64,000 nt of DNA, taken from assembly GCF_000379465.1 (NCBI RefSeq), contig NZ_KB905400.1, positions 1 through 64,000 of the forward strand, written 5' to 3'. Both the position numbers and the translations under genes were made by a program. Under the pieces are notes generated by a model. It was not told the origin of the DNA and ran no database searches. It saw nothing but the letters and a program-made list of their open reading frames with translations. This DNA is from Sciscionella marina DSM 45152 (GTDB lineage: Bacteria; Actinomycetota; Actinomycetes; Mycobacteriales; Pseudonocardiaceae). Within the stretch, counting starts at the first letter, position 1. Each line of letters begins with the position of its first letter. Shown one piece after another: positions 1 to 9,207 of the stretch.

Positions 1-888
1 AGAGATCGTTTCAAAATGATCGGCGTGTCGTTTTGGTTGGGGTTGAGCCATGTTGAGACCCTTTGCGGGTGATTACCGATCTTGTTCCGGACGAGTTGTG
101 GGCGCGTGTCGAGCCGGTGCTGCCGCCAAGGTCGGTTCGCAGGCAACGGTTCCCGGGACGGTTACCAGTGGACGATCGGGCCGCGCTGGCCGGGATCGTG
201 TTCGTGCTCAAGACCGGTATCACCTGGCAGCAGTTACCACGAGAGGTCTTCGGTTGTTCGGGGATCACGTGCTGGCGCAGGCTCCGGGAGTGGACGGACG
301 CGGAGGTGTTCGACATCGTGCACGAAATCCTGCTCGACCACCTGCGCGCACTGGATGTGCTCGAGTTGGAGACTGCAGTGGTAGACGGTTCGCATGTGCG
401 GGCGTTAAAGGGGGCGACGCTGTCGGGGCCGTCTCCGGTTGACCGTGGACGCCCCGGATCGAAGCACCACCTGATCACCGACGGCACCGGCATTCCGCTC
501 GCAGTTACACTGACCGGCGGCAACGTTCACGATAGTACCCAACTGTTCCCACTCATGGATCAGCTTCCGGTCATTCGAGGGAAACGCGGTAACCCATTTA
601 CCCGGCCCCGATGGCTGTTCGCCGACCGCGGCTACGATTCCGACCCCCACCGCGCGAGGCTCCGGAACCGAGGAATCATCCCGAAAATCGCGCGCCGCAA
701 CACCAAACACGGCTCCGGACTCGGCAAACACCGCTGGGTCGTCGAACGCGGATTCGCCTGGCTACACCAATACAAACGCCTCCGCACCCGCTACGAACGC
801 CGAGCCGACATCCACTACAGCCTCCTCAAACTCGCCTGCGTCCTCATCTGCCACCGAACACTCACGACATCATTTTGAAACCATCTCT
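1..888 (+). mobile_element. IS5-family insertion sequence, apparently complete
   Basis: The two ends form imperfect terminal inverted repeats: bases 1-20 (agagatcgtttcaaaatgat) and the reverse complement of 869-888 match at 19 of 20 positions. A single DDE transposase fills the interior, and its TGA stop lies inside the right repeat, a compact layout typical of small IS5-group elements. The outermost left base may lie just outside the window, so the target duplication cannot be read. It sits at the left edge of the conjugative element and may have inserted into it. Confidence 0.85.
63..878 (+). CDS. IS5-family DDE transposase
   Basis: Transposase that cuts and joins the ends of the surrounding element. 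The 271-residue product has the IS5/IS1031 layout: an N-terminal DUF4096-type segment (WARVEPVLPP, then GITWQQLP) and a DDE domain. The catalytic acids are probably the Asp of VVDGSHVRA (about residue 108), the Asp of LFADRGYDS (about 190) and the Glu of VVERGFAWL (about 228). The reading frame is open and looks intact. The start is a TTG at 63; a GTG two codons later (69) is an equally good choice. Family assignment is secure, subgroup is not. Confidence 0.88.
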   Translation: MRVITDLVPDELWARVEPVLPPRSVRRQRFPGRLPVDDRAALAGIVFVLKTGITWQQLPREVFGCSGITCWRRLREWTDAEVFDIVHEILLDHLRALDVLELETAVVDGSHVRALKGATLSGPSPVDRGRPGSKHHLITDGTGIPLAVTLTGGNVHDSTQLFPLMDQLPVIRGKRGNPFTRPRWLFADRGYDSDPHRARLRNRGIIPKIARRNTKHGSGLGKHRWVVERGFAWLHQYKRLRTRYERRADIHYSLLKLACVLICHRTLTTSF

Positions 889-1118
889 CAGTAGTTTCGC
901 GGGAATCATGGCACTGACATAAGCGCAAGCCAGATTCGTCGGACCGGGTTCCCTACAGCCCCACACCGCGAAGACGCGCCGAATGACGGCCGCGACGTCG
1001 TGATTTCACCGGGCCGCTCGTGCCGTGGCAAATCCGCAGGCGCTCCAGCTGGCGGTTCGCCACGGCAATCCGGTACCACCCCAATCGGCCAGAACCAATC
1101 AACCGAAGGATCCGAACG

Positions 1119-1652
1119 ATGAACACCGCCGCACAGGTCACCGTGGCGATACGGAGCACCGGTGGGCTTGCCATCTACGGCACCTTCGACGCCCGTGACG
1201 ACGCGGCCCTCACCGGCGAATGGCTGATCGGAAACGGGAACCTGGCGTTCGCGGTTGGACTCCACCGACCCGACGTCGATCCCACTACCGCCCGCGCGAT
1301 CGTTGATGTCACCGGAGAAGTCATCGAACTACCTGGACGCGTCGCGCTCACACTCACCGACACGGAACCCGTGATTCCCAATCATGGCAAGGCAGTCGTG
1401 TCCCTGCTACTCCGGCGACCGGCACGGTGTCTGGCGTTGTTCATCGGACCATTCGCGACCGCCATCCAGGCGCAAGCCTGGATCCAACCATCGACCCCTC
1501 GTGTCACCGGGGACGAAGAGGGAACCGCGATCCACATCCACCCGTTACAGCATCCCGGCGTGATCGTCCCAACACAGCGCTCCCGCCCGGTTTCTGGATC
1601 CGCTACCCGTGGATACACGCGTGGCACGGACGGGCAGAATGCAACACGATGA
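1119..1652 (+). CDS. hypothetical protein of the conjugative element
   Basis: I do not recognise this 177-residue protein. The ATG at 1119 is chosen because GAAGGA lies 8 bases upstream; upstream in-frame starts lack a ribosome site. The sequence is mixed alpha/beta in character with no signal peptide or membrane segment and no obvious catalytic motif. Its end overlaps the next gene, so the two are probably co-translated. Codon use is high-GC with strong third-position bias, which supports real coding. Confidence 0.55.
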   Translation: MNTAAQVTVAIRSTGGLAIYGTFDARDDAALTGEWLIGNGNLAFAVGLHRPDVDPTTARAIVDVTGEVIELPGRVALTLTDTEPVIPNHGKAVVSLLLRRPARCLALFIGPFATAIQAQAWIQPSTPRVTGDEEGTAIHIHPLQHPGVIVPTQRSRPVSGSATRGYTRGTDGQNATR

Positions 1653-2139
1653 TCTCCCCCGCATGACCCTCGGCGCACGACGTCGAGTGTCTACACCGGA
1701 CATTGCGCGAGCAGTGATCGCTACCTACCGTGCCCCGCAATGGACCGCACCGTTACCCGGCTCGCCCGGAGTGCTCCGACACTGCCGACACGACTGCGAG
1801 CTACGAATCCGCACCCACGACGGCACAGTATGCTTCGTTACGTTCCATGCCATCCTCGAACCTCGCACGCCACGCCCAACACCAGCGCCGACCGCACGCA
1901 CCCGCCGCCGACGGGACGGCGCCGGAACCCGCTGGCCTACCACATGGCGCGAACTACGCGCCCGGCTCCGCGCGGCCGGATGCCAGCCCTACAAGCGCGG
2001 TAAACACTGGCACGCCGACCTCCCCGACGGGGTCACCTACACCTTCGCCAGCACCGCCTCCGACCATCGCGCCCTACGCAACGCCGCGCACGATCTCGCC
2101 GCCCACGGCGTCGACACCCGCCGTCCCAACGGCCGATAG
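1639..2139 (+). CDS. hypothetical protein with a HicA-like C-terminal segment
   Basis: Overlaps the preceding gene by 14 bases if the ATG at 1639 is used; a GTG at 1609 would add ten residues. The middle is Arg/Pro rich. The C-terminal ~60 residues (WRELRARLRAAG, then KRGKHWHADLPDG) resemble the small double-stranded-RNA-binding-like fold of HicA mRNA interferases, with a KHWHAD segment where HicA proteins carry their active His. No HicB antitoxin is adjacent, so a toxin role is only a possibility. Likely cargo of the conjugative element. Confidence 0.5.
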   Translation: MQHDDLPRMTLGARRRVSTPDIARAVIATYRAPQWTAPLPGSPGVLRHCRHDCELRIRTHDGTVCFVTFHAILEPRTPRPTPAPTARTRRRRDGAGTRWPTTWRELRARLRAAGCQPYKRGKHWHADLPDGVTYTFASTASDHRALRNAAHDLAAHGVDTRRPNGR

Positions 2140-2273
2140 CAGCGTCCGACTGCCCTGACCTGTCCTCACTTGACGCGTGGATCGCTGGTGGTGCCACACC
2201 AGGCAACACTCCGGGTGCAAGGGGTCGGTTACCGACGGCCCACGCAGTCAGAACGAGCGACCTTGGTCGAGCG

Positions 2274-2340
2274 GCCCGGGGCATTTCAGCCCCGGGCTCT
2301 CACAGAACCGTGCGTCGACTGAAATCGCAGTCGTTCACCC
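2274..2340 (-). other. strong hairpin and possible group II intron-like fragment
   Basis: Bases 2274-2282 and 2289-2297 form a perfect 9-bp GC-rich stem with the loop ATTTCA. There is no T-tract, so it is not a classical terminator. Read on the minus strand, the flank carries ACGGTTCTGTGAGAG next to the stem, which resembles from memory the RNA segment just upstream of the reverse-transcriptase frame in bacterial group II introns. No reverse transcriptase is present. The rest of the 2140-2426 gap shows nothing else I can name. Confidence 0.3.
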
Positions 2341-2426
2341 GATGGTGTAAGCCTAGTCTCCAGTGTCATATGGCCGGGTGATCACAGCGACAGTTTTGTC
2401 AGACCCCGCCGCTAGCATGCTCGCTC

Positions 2427-4211
2427 ATGTCAACGCAACAAATCTCTCCGGCACTACGCGGTAATCTTCGCCCGGTTCGTCTCGGCATCGATGTGGGTAC
2501 CTATGGCACCGGCTATGGCTGGACGATCCTCGACCCAGACGGTGGTGGTAGCGGTCAACGCGAAATCACGAAGAGGCGGAACTGGCCTGGCGCTCCGCAG
2601 GACGCGGTCAAGACACTGACTCGCCTGCTGCTGGATACCGAGGGCGAAGTGGTGGCGTTCGGATACGACGCGCAGCAGAAGGGTGAACTGCGCAACGCTG
2701 GCGGTAAAGACTCCGGGCTCCGTTTGGTGGAGAGCATCAAGATGCTGCTGGGGCGTACCCCCGACAAGGCCGTGGACACCACGGTCACGATGGGCCAGTA
2801 CACTGACCTGCCCGAACGCTACCTTGCGTTGTTTCTCAAGCAGGTCTATCGGCTTGCCGTGACCGACATCGCCAGGGCCGGGTACCGCGAAGACCAGATC
2901 CAGGTCTGCATCACGGTGCCGGCTGTGTTCAGTGACCATCAGAAGCAACTGGTCCGCGAAGCGGCCTACGCCGCAGGAGTCTCCCAGGATAAAGGCGCCC
3001 TGATCCTGGCGCTGGAACCAGAGGCCGCGGCCCAGTACGCCCTCACCTCAGGCGTACGGGTCGGGACAGGCGTCGATGCTGTACCTGTGGACCTCACCGC
3101 GCCGGGCACGCGGTTCGTAGTTGTCGACTGTGGCGGAGGTACGATTGACATCACCGCCTACCGGCGCGACACCGACGGCATGACTGAGATCGGCAAGGTG
3201 CGCGGCGCATGGCGTGGCAGCGTGTACCTCAACATCGCATTCGAGAACCTAATCCTCAAGCCACGATTCGGAGGAGACAAGGCATACGCCAAATTGCTCG
3301 ACCGGTGCCCGGCTGCGATCCGCAGCATGCGCGACGCCTGGGAACAAGCGAAACGTCACGTCACCGTCGACCATTCCGACCCCCTTTATCTGCAGATTCC
3401 GGCCGAGGTCGCGCATCACCTCAGCCCACGCACCAAGAAGAACCTCAAAGACCAGCAAGGCGGCCAAGCGACCCAGCTCATCGTCACCGCCGACGACATC
3501 CACGATGTCTTCGCTCACGTCATCCCACAAATCGTCGAACTGGTCGAGCAGCAACTCGTTTTTTTGATTGACGAGTTCGGTCAGCTAGAACAGCCGGAGA
3601 ATGTCCTGCTCGTAGGCGGGTTCGCCGAATCGGACTATCTGCGACAAAGCCTCGTCGACCACTTCACCGGAAGGGCGACGATTCTGACCCCACCCGACCC
3701 CAGCGGCGCCGTCGTCGCAGGTGCCGTTCGCTTCGCCTGCGAACCAGATACCCGCGCTCGCCGCGTCCGATACTCCTATGGCGCCAGTGTCACCGATGAT
3801 TTCGACATCTATGCCGGCCACCGCGAGGAGTACAAGATCTTCGTCGACGGTAAGCCTATGTGCCACAACATTTTCGCGTCATACGCGCGGGCCGGCGACA
3901 TCGTACCAACTACACAGGAAGTGTCTGGGATCCACTTTCCTGTATACGATACTCAAACCGCCATCGACTTCGATGTGTACCGCTCGACATCACGAAACCC
4001 GGAATTTGTGACAGACCCGTCGTGTGAGTACATCGGGACCTTGCAGGTCAGCGTGAGAGACGTCGTGAAACTTGACATGGGACGCCGGGGCGTAGAGGTG
4101 CGCTTCAGGTTCGGAGAGACTGAGATCGATGTCTGGGCGTACGTCATCGAGACCGGCGAGGCCGTGCACGCGGAGTTCGACTTCGTCAAACTTGAAGCAC
4201 TCGCGGTGTGA
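2427..4211 (+). CDS. Hsp70/actin-like ATPase (HSPA12-like)
   Basis: Cytoplasmic ATPase of the Hsp70/actin superfamily, 594 residues. Three nucleotide-binding signatures are visible in order: phosphate-1 loop GIDVGTYGTGYGW (about residue 20), phosphate-2 loop VVVDCGGGTIDITAYR (about 228) and the adenosine motif VLLVGGFAESDYL (about 393). The C-terminal ~150 residues are beta-rich but lack a typical DnaK substrate lid, which fits the divergent HSPA12-like branch rather than a housekeeping DnaK. No DnaJ or GrpE partner is adjacent. It stands alone between unknown genes and the conjugation operon, so it is probably cargo; a stress, partition or defence role is possible but unproven. The ATG at 2427 has only a weak ribosome site. 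Confidence 0.8.
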   Translation: MSTQQISPALRGNLRPVRLGIDVGTYGTGYGWTILDPDGGGSGQREITKRRNWPGAPQDAVKTLTRLLLDTEGEVVAFGYDAQQKGELRNAGGKDSGLRLVESIKMLLGRTPDKAVDTTVTMGQYTDLPERYLALFLKQVYRLAVTDIARAGYREDQIQVCITVPAVFSDHQKQLVREAAYAAGVSQDKGALILALEPEAAAQYALTSGVRVGTGVDAVPVDLTAPGTRFVVVDCGGGTIDITAYRRDTDGMTEIGKVRGAWRGSVYLNIAFENLILKPRFGGDKAYAKLLDRCPAAIRSMRDAWEQAKRHVTVDHSDPLYLQIPAEVAHHLSPRTKKNLKDQQGGQATQLIVTADDIHDVFAHVIPQIVELVEQQLVFLIDEFGQLEQPENVLLVGGFAESDYLRQSLVDHFTGRATILTPPDPSGAVVAGAVRFACEPDTRARRVRYSYGASVTDDFDIYAGHREEYKIFVDGKPMCHNIFASYARAGDIVPTTQEVSGIHFPVYDTQTAIDFDVYRSTSRNPEFVTDPSCEYIGTLQVSVRDVVKLDMGRRGVEVRFRFGETEIDVWAYVIETGEAVHAEFDFVKLEALAV

Positions 4212-4423
4212 CATACCTGCGAGACCTTTGGCGGCAGGACCGTCGCATTTACAGTCGCCTCCTCGGCTGCGCTTTACGTAGTGGCTAGGCTGACACGCCC
4301 CCGTGCCGCCAATTACAGGAGGCTGGGGGTGTGTGCACCTTTCCGCAGTACCTGACCAATAAATTGGATGCCTGTCACCTGCATCCGGAAGCTGTCATTC
4401 TTGCGCGGAAACTACAAGGGATC

Positions 4424-5416
4424 CTACTTCGACGGTCGTGAAGCTCCGTAGTAGTCGTCGCCGGGGTGGCGGTATGGGCTGATTTGCACGGGTTGGCGGT
4501 AGTCCGGGGCGTTGATCATTTTGCGGTTGCCGAGGTATAGGCCGACGTGGTGGATGTTGGTGTCGTTGCCGTAGTAGACGAGGTCTCCGGGCAGGAGTGG
4601 TTGTCCGGGCGGGACCGGGTGTCCGGTGTCGTGTTGGGCGCGCGCGGTGCGGGGGAGGTTGATTCCGGCGGCGTGGTAGGCGGCTTGGGTCAGACCGCTG
4701 CAATCGAATCCGGTGTCCCCGTGCTCAGGCCCGTTGCCGCCCCACACGTAGGGCAAGCCTCGTTGGCCGCAGGCGTAGTTGATGGCGGCCATCGCGGCGG
4801 GTGTGGGTGCTTGAATGTTGGCGCATGCCCCGGTTCCGGTGGTTGGTGTGCTGGTGCAGCGGGAACCGGACACGGCGGCGACGACGGTGTGGGCGGTTTT
4901 TTCGTGTTGTGCGTAGGCGTTCGGTGTTCCGGAGCGTTGCACGGCTTGGGCGGCGTCGTTGACGCTCATGTGCTGCCAGCCGGGTGTTGCCTTCAGGTGG
5001 CGGTAGAACTGGGTGGCGGCGTAGGTGGGGGTGGTGATCTGGTTTCGGGTGCCCCATCCCATGGAGGGGCGTTGCTGGAAAAGCCCGAGGCTGTCGCGGT
5101 CACCGTATTCGAGGTTGCGTAGCCCGGATTCTTGGATGGCGGTGGCGATCGCGACGACCCAGCCTTTCACGGGGATGTGGAGTTGTTTGCCGACGCCGAT
5201 GATGAGGGCGGCGTTGTGGAGTTGTTCGGGACCGTAGCCGGGAACGCTGTGCTTCGGTTTGCCATCTGCGGGGGCGGTGTCGGTGGTCGTGCAGGTGAGG
5301 CTGCTGGTGGTGCTGGTGTTGGCGATGACGGGAGTGATGGTGGCGACGCTGGCGATGATGACCACGAAGATCGCGGCCACGAGCGCGGCGGCGCCGAGTC
5401 CGATTTTGAGGCCCAT
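4424..5416 (-). CDS. conjugation-associated NlpC/P60 peptidoglycan hydrolase
   Basis: Secreted or membrane-anchored cell-wall hydrolase, 330 residues, last gene of the leftward conjugation operon. Residues ~5-32 form one membrane segment. A lytic-transglycosylase-like part follows (IQESGLRNLEYGDRDSLGLFQQ, with the probable catalytic Glu near 95). The C-terminal NlpC/P60 domain shows FDCSGLTQAAY (Cys near 238) and IHHVGLYLGN (His near 289), the Cys-His pair of the endopeptidase. The two-domain arrangement parallels CwlT/Orf14 of Tn916-type elements, which locally opens the wall for the transfer channel. The last His/Asn of the triad was not located with certainty. Confidence 0.85.
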   Translation of the reverse strand: MGLKIGLGAAALVAAIFVVIIASVATITPVIANTSTTSSLTCTTTDTAPADGKPKHSVPGYGPEQLHNAALIIGVGKQLHIPVKGWVVAIATAIQESGLRNLEYGDRDSLGLFQQRPSMGWGTRNQITTPTYAATQFYRHLKATPGWQHMSVNDAAQAVQRSGTPNAYAQHEKTAHTVVAAVSGSRCTSTPTTGTGACANIQAPTPAAMAAINYACGQRGLPYVWGGNGPEHGDTGFDCSGLTQAAYHAAGINLPRTARAQHDTGHPVPPGQPLLPGDLVYYGNDTNIHHVGLYLGNRKMINAPDYRQPVQISPYRHPGDDYYGASRPSK

Positions 5417-5449
5417 GGAGGGGTGTCTCCCTCGCTGCTGCTTGAGCGG

Positions 5450-6535
5450 TCAGGAGCGGGTTCTGGCGAGCCTGTTCGGGCTGGCCGGTGGCGGTATCGG
5501 GGTGGGAGCGGGCAGTCGGTAGGGCGAGGCGGTGCGTTCGCTGGTGCCGGCGGGTTCGGGCCCGCCGGGTTCGGTGCTCGCCGGTGGTGCCAGTGCGGGC
5601 CAGGAGTAGCGGAGGTCTTCGAGTGCGCACCGTGTCGCGGTGGCCCCGCCACCTCGTCGTGTGGTCAGGGGGAGCCAGACGGGTTGGGCCGGGCTGGGGT
5701 GCCGCGAGCGGGGATCGAAGAGTTCGGCGGCGGCGGTGGCCACCGGCACGGCCTCGGGGTGGTCGAGGTCGCGGTGAATGTGGGTCAGGGCGGTGCGCGC
5801 GCCGGTTTCTCGACGGGTGGTGGGAAGCCATACTAGGACCGGGGTCGCGATGCGGGTGGTTTCGGCCAGTCGTGCGTAAGCGAGGAGTTTGCGGCCGAGT
5901 TTGGTCAGGGATTCGGTGCCGGTGTCGTATTCGAGGAAGAACTCGAGCTCGTGCTCGCCGGTGTGCCAGCGTCCGTAGGCGTCGGGGATGACCAGATCGC
6001 CGAAGTGGCGTGCGCAGCGGGTTTCTGACCACCAGACGGTGAGTGCTTCCCGCCTGGCGGCGTGGGTGTTCTGGCGGGCGTGGGCGATCAGGGAGGTGAA
6101 GAAGTCGGCTACGCCGACGGTGTGAGTCAGGCGCTGGTTGTGGGCGATGGCCATGGCGCGGTCGTGGCGGTAGCCGAGGTCTTTGACTTCGAGGCCGTGT
6201 TCGGCGGCCAGGACCGCGGCACCAGCGGGACCGAGGACGTAGTGCATGGGCGCGGAGCCGAGTTGCTGGAAAGGTTGGAATCGCGACACGGCACGCCAGA
6301 GATAGAGCTCGCGCAAGCGTTGACGTGTCGAACGCCCCGACGGGAACGCGGCGTCGCGGATCTGACTGCTGGTCAGCACCCGGTGTTCGTGCAGCAGCGC
6401 GAGGATCCACTTGTCGCGCGCGGTCAACCGGGCCGCGAGAACAGCTTGGTAGTCGGCGGAATTCGCCGCCCGGGTGGTGGCGCGACCGGGCAGTGTTTGG
6501 CGCATCGTGTGCTGGCGTGTGGTGGTGGTGATCAT
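5450..6535 (-). CDS. replication-relaxation family protein
   Basis: Matches the actinobacterial replication-relaxation family (Pfam Replic_Relax), which sits in conjugative and plasmid modules and is thought to act in initiation of transfer or replication. The N-terminal part has a winged-helix look (LTARDKWILALLHEHRVLTS, then TRQRLRELY), followed by a central region with LEFFLEYDTGTES and LAYARLAETT. The tail is Pro-rich. The ATG at 6535 is preferred because GGAG lies six bases upstream; an upstream in-frame ATG at 6547 is possible. It lies between the coupling ATPase and the wall hydrolase in the transfer operon. No classical relaxase with an HUH motif is visible, so this is the best candidate for the nicking role. 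Confidence 0.75.
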   Translation of the reverse strand: MITTTTRQHTMRQTLPGRATTRAANSADYQAVLAARLTARDKWILALLHEHRVLTSSQIRDAAFPSGRSTRQRLRELYLWRAVSRFQPFQQLGSAPMHYVLGPAGAAVLAAEHGLEVKDLGYRHDRAMAIAHNQRLTHTVGVADFFTSLIAHARQNTHAARREALTVWWSETRCARHFGDLVIPDAYGRWHTGEHELEFFLEYDTGTESLTKLGRKLLAYARLAETTRIATPVLVWLPTTRRETGARTALTHIHRDLDHPEAVPVATAAAELFDPRSRHPSPAQPVWLPLTTRRGGGATATRCALEDLRYSWPALAPPASTEPGGPEPAGTSERTASPYRLPAPTPIPPPASPNRLARTRS

Positions 6536-6629
6536 GAGGTTCTCCATTCACCGGCTCTTCGGCATGCGACAGCGCGCGCCAGTTCGGCGCCGAGTCCTGC
6601 GACATCGGCTTGTAGTCGCGTGGGTGTGG

Positions 6630-9161
6630 TCAGGGACGGGCGCGGCGTGGATCGGTCTTGGGCGCGCGCGGACGAGGCCGGGCGGCGGGTGTGGGTGTGC
6701 CGGTGTTCGTTGCTGTGACTGTGTTTGGTTGTTGTGTGCGGCGTTTGTGGCGTAGGGCGGCGCGGATGTCGCGGGCACGCCCGGGAATTGGGTCGGGCAG
6801 GGGTGTGGTGGTCATGGTGAACGGTTCGGTTTCTTCGCCGTGCACCACGAGGCGTGTGGCGGTGGTGTAGGCGCCGAGGTGGGCGAGGTCGTGATCGGTC
6901 AGGCGTGGGGTGGTGTGGCGGGAGAGTTCGCGGGCGTCTTCGGGGCTGGCGTTGAAGAAGATCTTCGAGCGGGCGTTGGTGGAGATGCCTTCTTTGAGTT
7001 CGCGCGGGAGTTGTCCGAGGTGCTGGTGCGCGAGGGTCATGGCGACGCGGAATCCGCGGGCTTCGGCGAGCATGTCCTCGAGGGGGTAGGGGAGGTTGAG
7101 GAAGTTGTGGCATTCGTCGATCACCAGGGACGCGTCGGGGCGCAGGCGTTGCGCGATCGCGGCGCGGGCGGTGGTGGCCTGCCAGGTGCGGGCCACCACC
7201 AGGGAACCGACCAGGCGGGTGGTTTCCTCGCCGAGGGATCCTTTCGGGATCCGCACGAGGCAGATACCGCCGTTGTCGAGGACGTGGCGCATGTCCACGG
7301 TGGAGGTGCCGCCGGCGATGGCTTCCTTGACGAAGGGGCGGAGCAGGAACGCGCGAACTTTGTTCATCAGCGGCGAGATGACCTGGGAGCGGCTGGAGTC
7401 GGTAAGTTGGTCGTACCACTCCCAGAACCCGGTCAACACGGGATCGGTGAGCCCGGTGGTGATGCGGGACCGGAACGCTTCGTTGGCCAGGAGTTTCGGA
7501 ATGTCGGCCAGAGTGGGCACACCCTCTTGCGCGCGCAGGGTCAGACAGGCCGCGCGCATGAGGTCGTCGGTGCGTGGTCCCCAGAACGCGGAGTACACGC
7601 GGCGAAACACCGAGACGAGGTTGTCGACCTCGCGGTCGGTTTCCCCGCCCTCGAGGGGATTCAAACAGGGTGGGCGGTGCCGGGAGTCGGCGTCGAAGAG
7701 CACCACGCGCTCCGCGGCGGCGCGGGGCAAGCGGTTGAGGATGTCGGTGACCAGGTCGCCTTTGGGGTCGATGAGCACGAGCCCGCGCCCAGCGGCGGCG
7801 TCGTCGAGGATCATGTTCCCGAGCAGGGTGGATTTCCCGCTCCCGGTGGCGCCCAGCACGTGCAGGTGATGCCGCGCGTCGGCGACGCGCAGTCCGATCG
7901 GGCGGGCGTGGCCGGTGTCGGTCGTCCCGAGGGGTTTGGCCTGGGGGCCGGGGGTGGCCACGCCGGGTGGCGGGGAGACCGCGCGGGCTCCGGCGCGTTC
8001 GACACCGGGGATTTCGGCGTCGGTAGGCAGGTGCGCGATCGCGGCCAGCTCCGGTACTGAGAGCAGGTCACCGTGATCGAACCGGCGTGAGGCCAGGGCG
8101 TGGGCGGGGTGGCGGAGGTGGCGTCGGGTGTAGTGGTTGTGTTCGGTGAACGCCGCGAAACTCGCGGCCAGGGCGTGCGCGCGGCCGCGGGCGGTGTCGC
8201 GGGCCCGGGTCAGCTCACCGGTGGACGCGTTCGCGGCGAGGTCGGTGGCCACGGCATAGCGCACGACGGTTTCGTATTGGGCGCCGCGTTGCTTGGTGAC
8301 GATGGCCTTGTTCTGGGCTGCGTATTCCAGCGAGGTCTGCGGATCCTCGCTGATCCGCCGCGGATCCCGGGTTCTTCCGCCGCGGGCTGTGTTGGTGCCG
8401 GGGGTGAGTACGTCGAGGACCTGCCCAGCGAGGTGGGTCGAGGAACCGTGGTGGACCCGGCGCGCGGCGCGGCGGGCTTTCGCGACGCGCCGCCCGGTCA
8501 CCGGGCGGGCCAGGATTTGCACGCAGGCGTGTTCGTCGCGGCCGAGCCCGATCGGGGCGCCGAGCAGCGCGCGGATCGGGTCGGCGTCGAACCCGGTCCG
8601 GATCGGGAGCGCCTCGCTGCGGGCCAGCCGTAGTTGCCCGCCGACGGTGATCCGTCGCCATTCGTCGGCCAAGCGCGGCAGCGGGGGCTTCGCGGGGGTG
8701 GTGCGGGTGTGCGCGCCGGGCCAGGCGGCTTCGACGGCACGCTCGACCAGCGTGGGGGGAATCACCGCGGGGACCCAGAATCCGAGGGTGACTCCGTGTT
8801 CGGAGAACACGTACTCGAACCCGAGGTGCGGTTGGCCGGCCAGGAGGCGTTTCCAGGACGGTCGCAGGAGACCGACGAGGTTGGACCACACCGCGGCCCC
8901 GCCTGCCGGGTCGACCGCGGGCGGGGCGAGCACGGCCGCATACCGCGCGTCAGCCTGCAATCGCTCTTGTCTGCGGGCTCGCCACCACCGGCGTCCGGCC
9001 ACATAGCCGGTCAGGACAATCGCGGCCAGCGGAGCGAGGATCGGGCCCCACGTGGTGGCCCAGTCCTGTAACGCGAGCAGCAGGGCGTGGGTCGTGCCGC
9101 CAGGGTCACGCAGGTAGTCACCGATCCACCCCTGCCGGACCGTTGAGGTGCCGGTCGACAT
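6630..9161 (-). CDS. VirD4/TraG-like type IV coupling ATPase
   Basis: Membrane-bound coupling protein that brings DNA to the conjugation channel. From the ATG at 9161, supported by GAAGGGA nine bases upstream, the product is 843 residues. N-terminal hydrophobic segments anchor it; Walker A is VLGATGSGKSTLL near residue 437, and Walker B is SLVIDECHNFLNLP near 677, followed by a TraM-recognition-like region (MTLAHQHLGQLPRELKEGI). The C-terminal tail is Arg/Pro rich. An upstream frame extension to 9236 exists but would overlap the VirB4-like gene without a ribosome site. The gene sits directly downstream of the VirB4-like ATPase. Confidence 0.87.
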   Translation of the reverse strand: MSTGTSTVRQGWIGDYLRDPGGTTHALLLALQDWATTWGPILAPLAAIVLTGYVAGRRWWRARRQERLQADARYAAVLAPPAVDPAGGAAVWSNLVGLLRPSWKRLLAGQPHLGFEYVFSEHGVTLGFWVPAVIPPTLVERAVEAAWPGAHTRTTPAKPPLPRLADEWRRITVGGQLRLARSEALPIRTGFDADPIRALLGAPIGLGRDEHACVQILARPVTGRRVAKARRAARRVHHGSSTHLAGQVLDVLTPGTNTARGGRTRDPRRISEDPQTSLEYAAQNKAIVTKQRGAQYETVVRYAVATDLAANASTGELTRARDTARGRAHALAASFAAFTEHNHYTRRHLRHPAHALASRRFDHGDLLSVPELAAIAHLPTDAEIPGVERAGARAVSPPPGVATPGPQAKPLGTTDTGHARPIGLRVADARHHLHVLGATGSGKSTLLGNMILDDAAAGRGLVLIDPKGDLVTDILNRLPRAAAERVVLFDADSRHRPPCLNPLEGGETDREVDNLVSVFRRVYSAFWGPRTDDLMRAACLTLRAQEGVPTLADIPKLLANEAFRSRITTGLTDPVLTGFWEWYDQLTDSSRSQVISPLMNKVRAFLLRPFVKEAIAGGTSTVDMRHVLDNGGICLVRIPKGSLGEETTRLVGSLVVARTWQATTARAAIAQRLRPDASLVIDECHNFLNLPYPLEDMLAEARGFRVAMTLAHQHLGQLPRELKEGISTNARSKIFFNASPEDARELSRHTTPRLTDHDLAHLGAYTTATRLVVHGEETEPFTMTTTPLPDPIPGRARDIRAALRHKRRTQQPNTVTATNTGTPTPAARPRPRAPKTDPRRARP

Positions 9162-9207
9162 GCCGACCGTTCCCTTCGTCAGGACCAGAGCGCTGGGAGG
9201 GATCTGT

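Noticed and set aside
4366-4386. GGATGC/GCATCC hairpin as terminator between Hsp70 and NlpC/P60 genes
   Set aside because: Only a 6-bp stem with a 9-base loop and no T-tract; too weak to call.
5100-6605. 500-codon minus-strand frame overlapping two transfer genes
   Set aside because: Extremely Arg/Pro-rich shadow of the NlpC/P60 and replication-relaxation genes.
6840-8060. Long rightward frame inside the VirD4-like gene
   Set aside because: Gly/Val/Glu-rich antisense shadow produced by high third-position GC.
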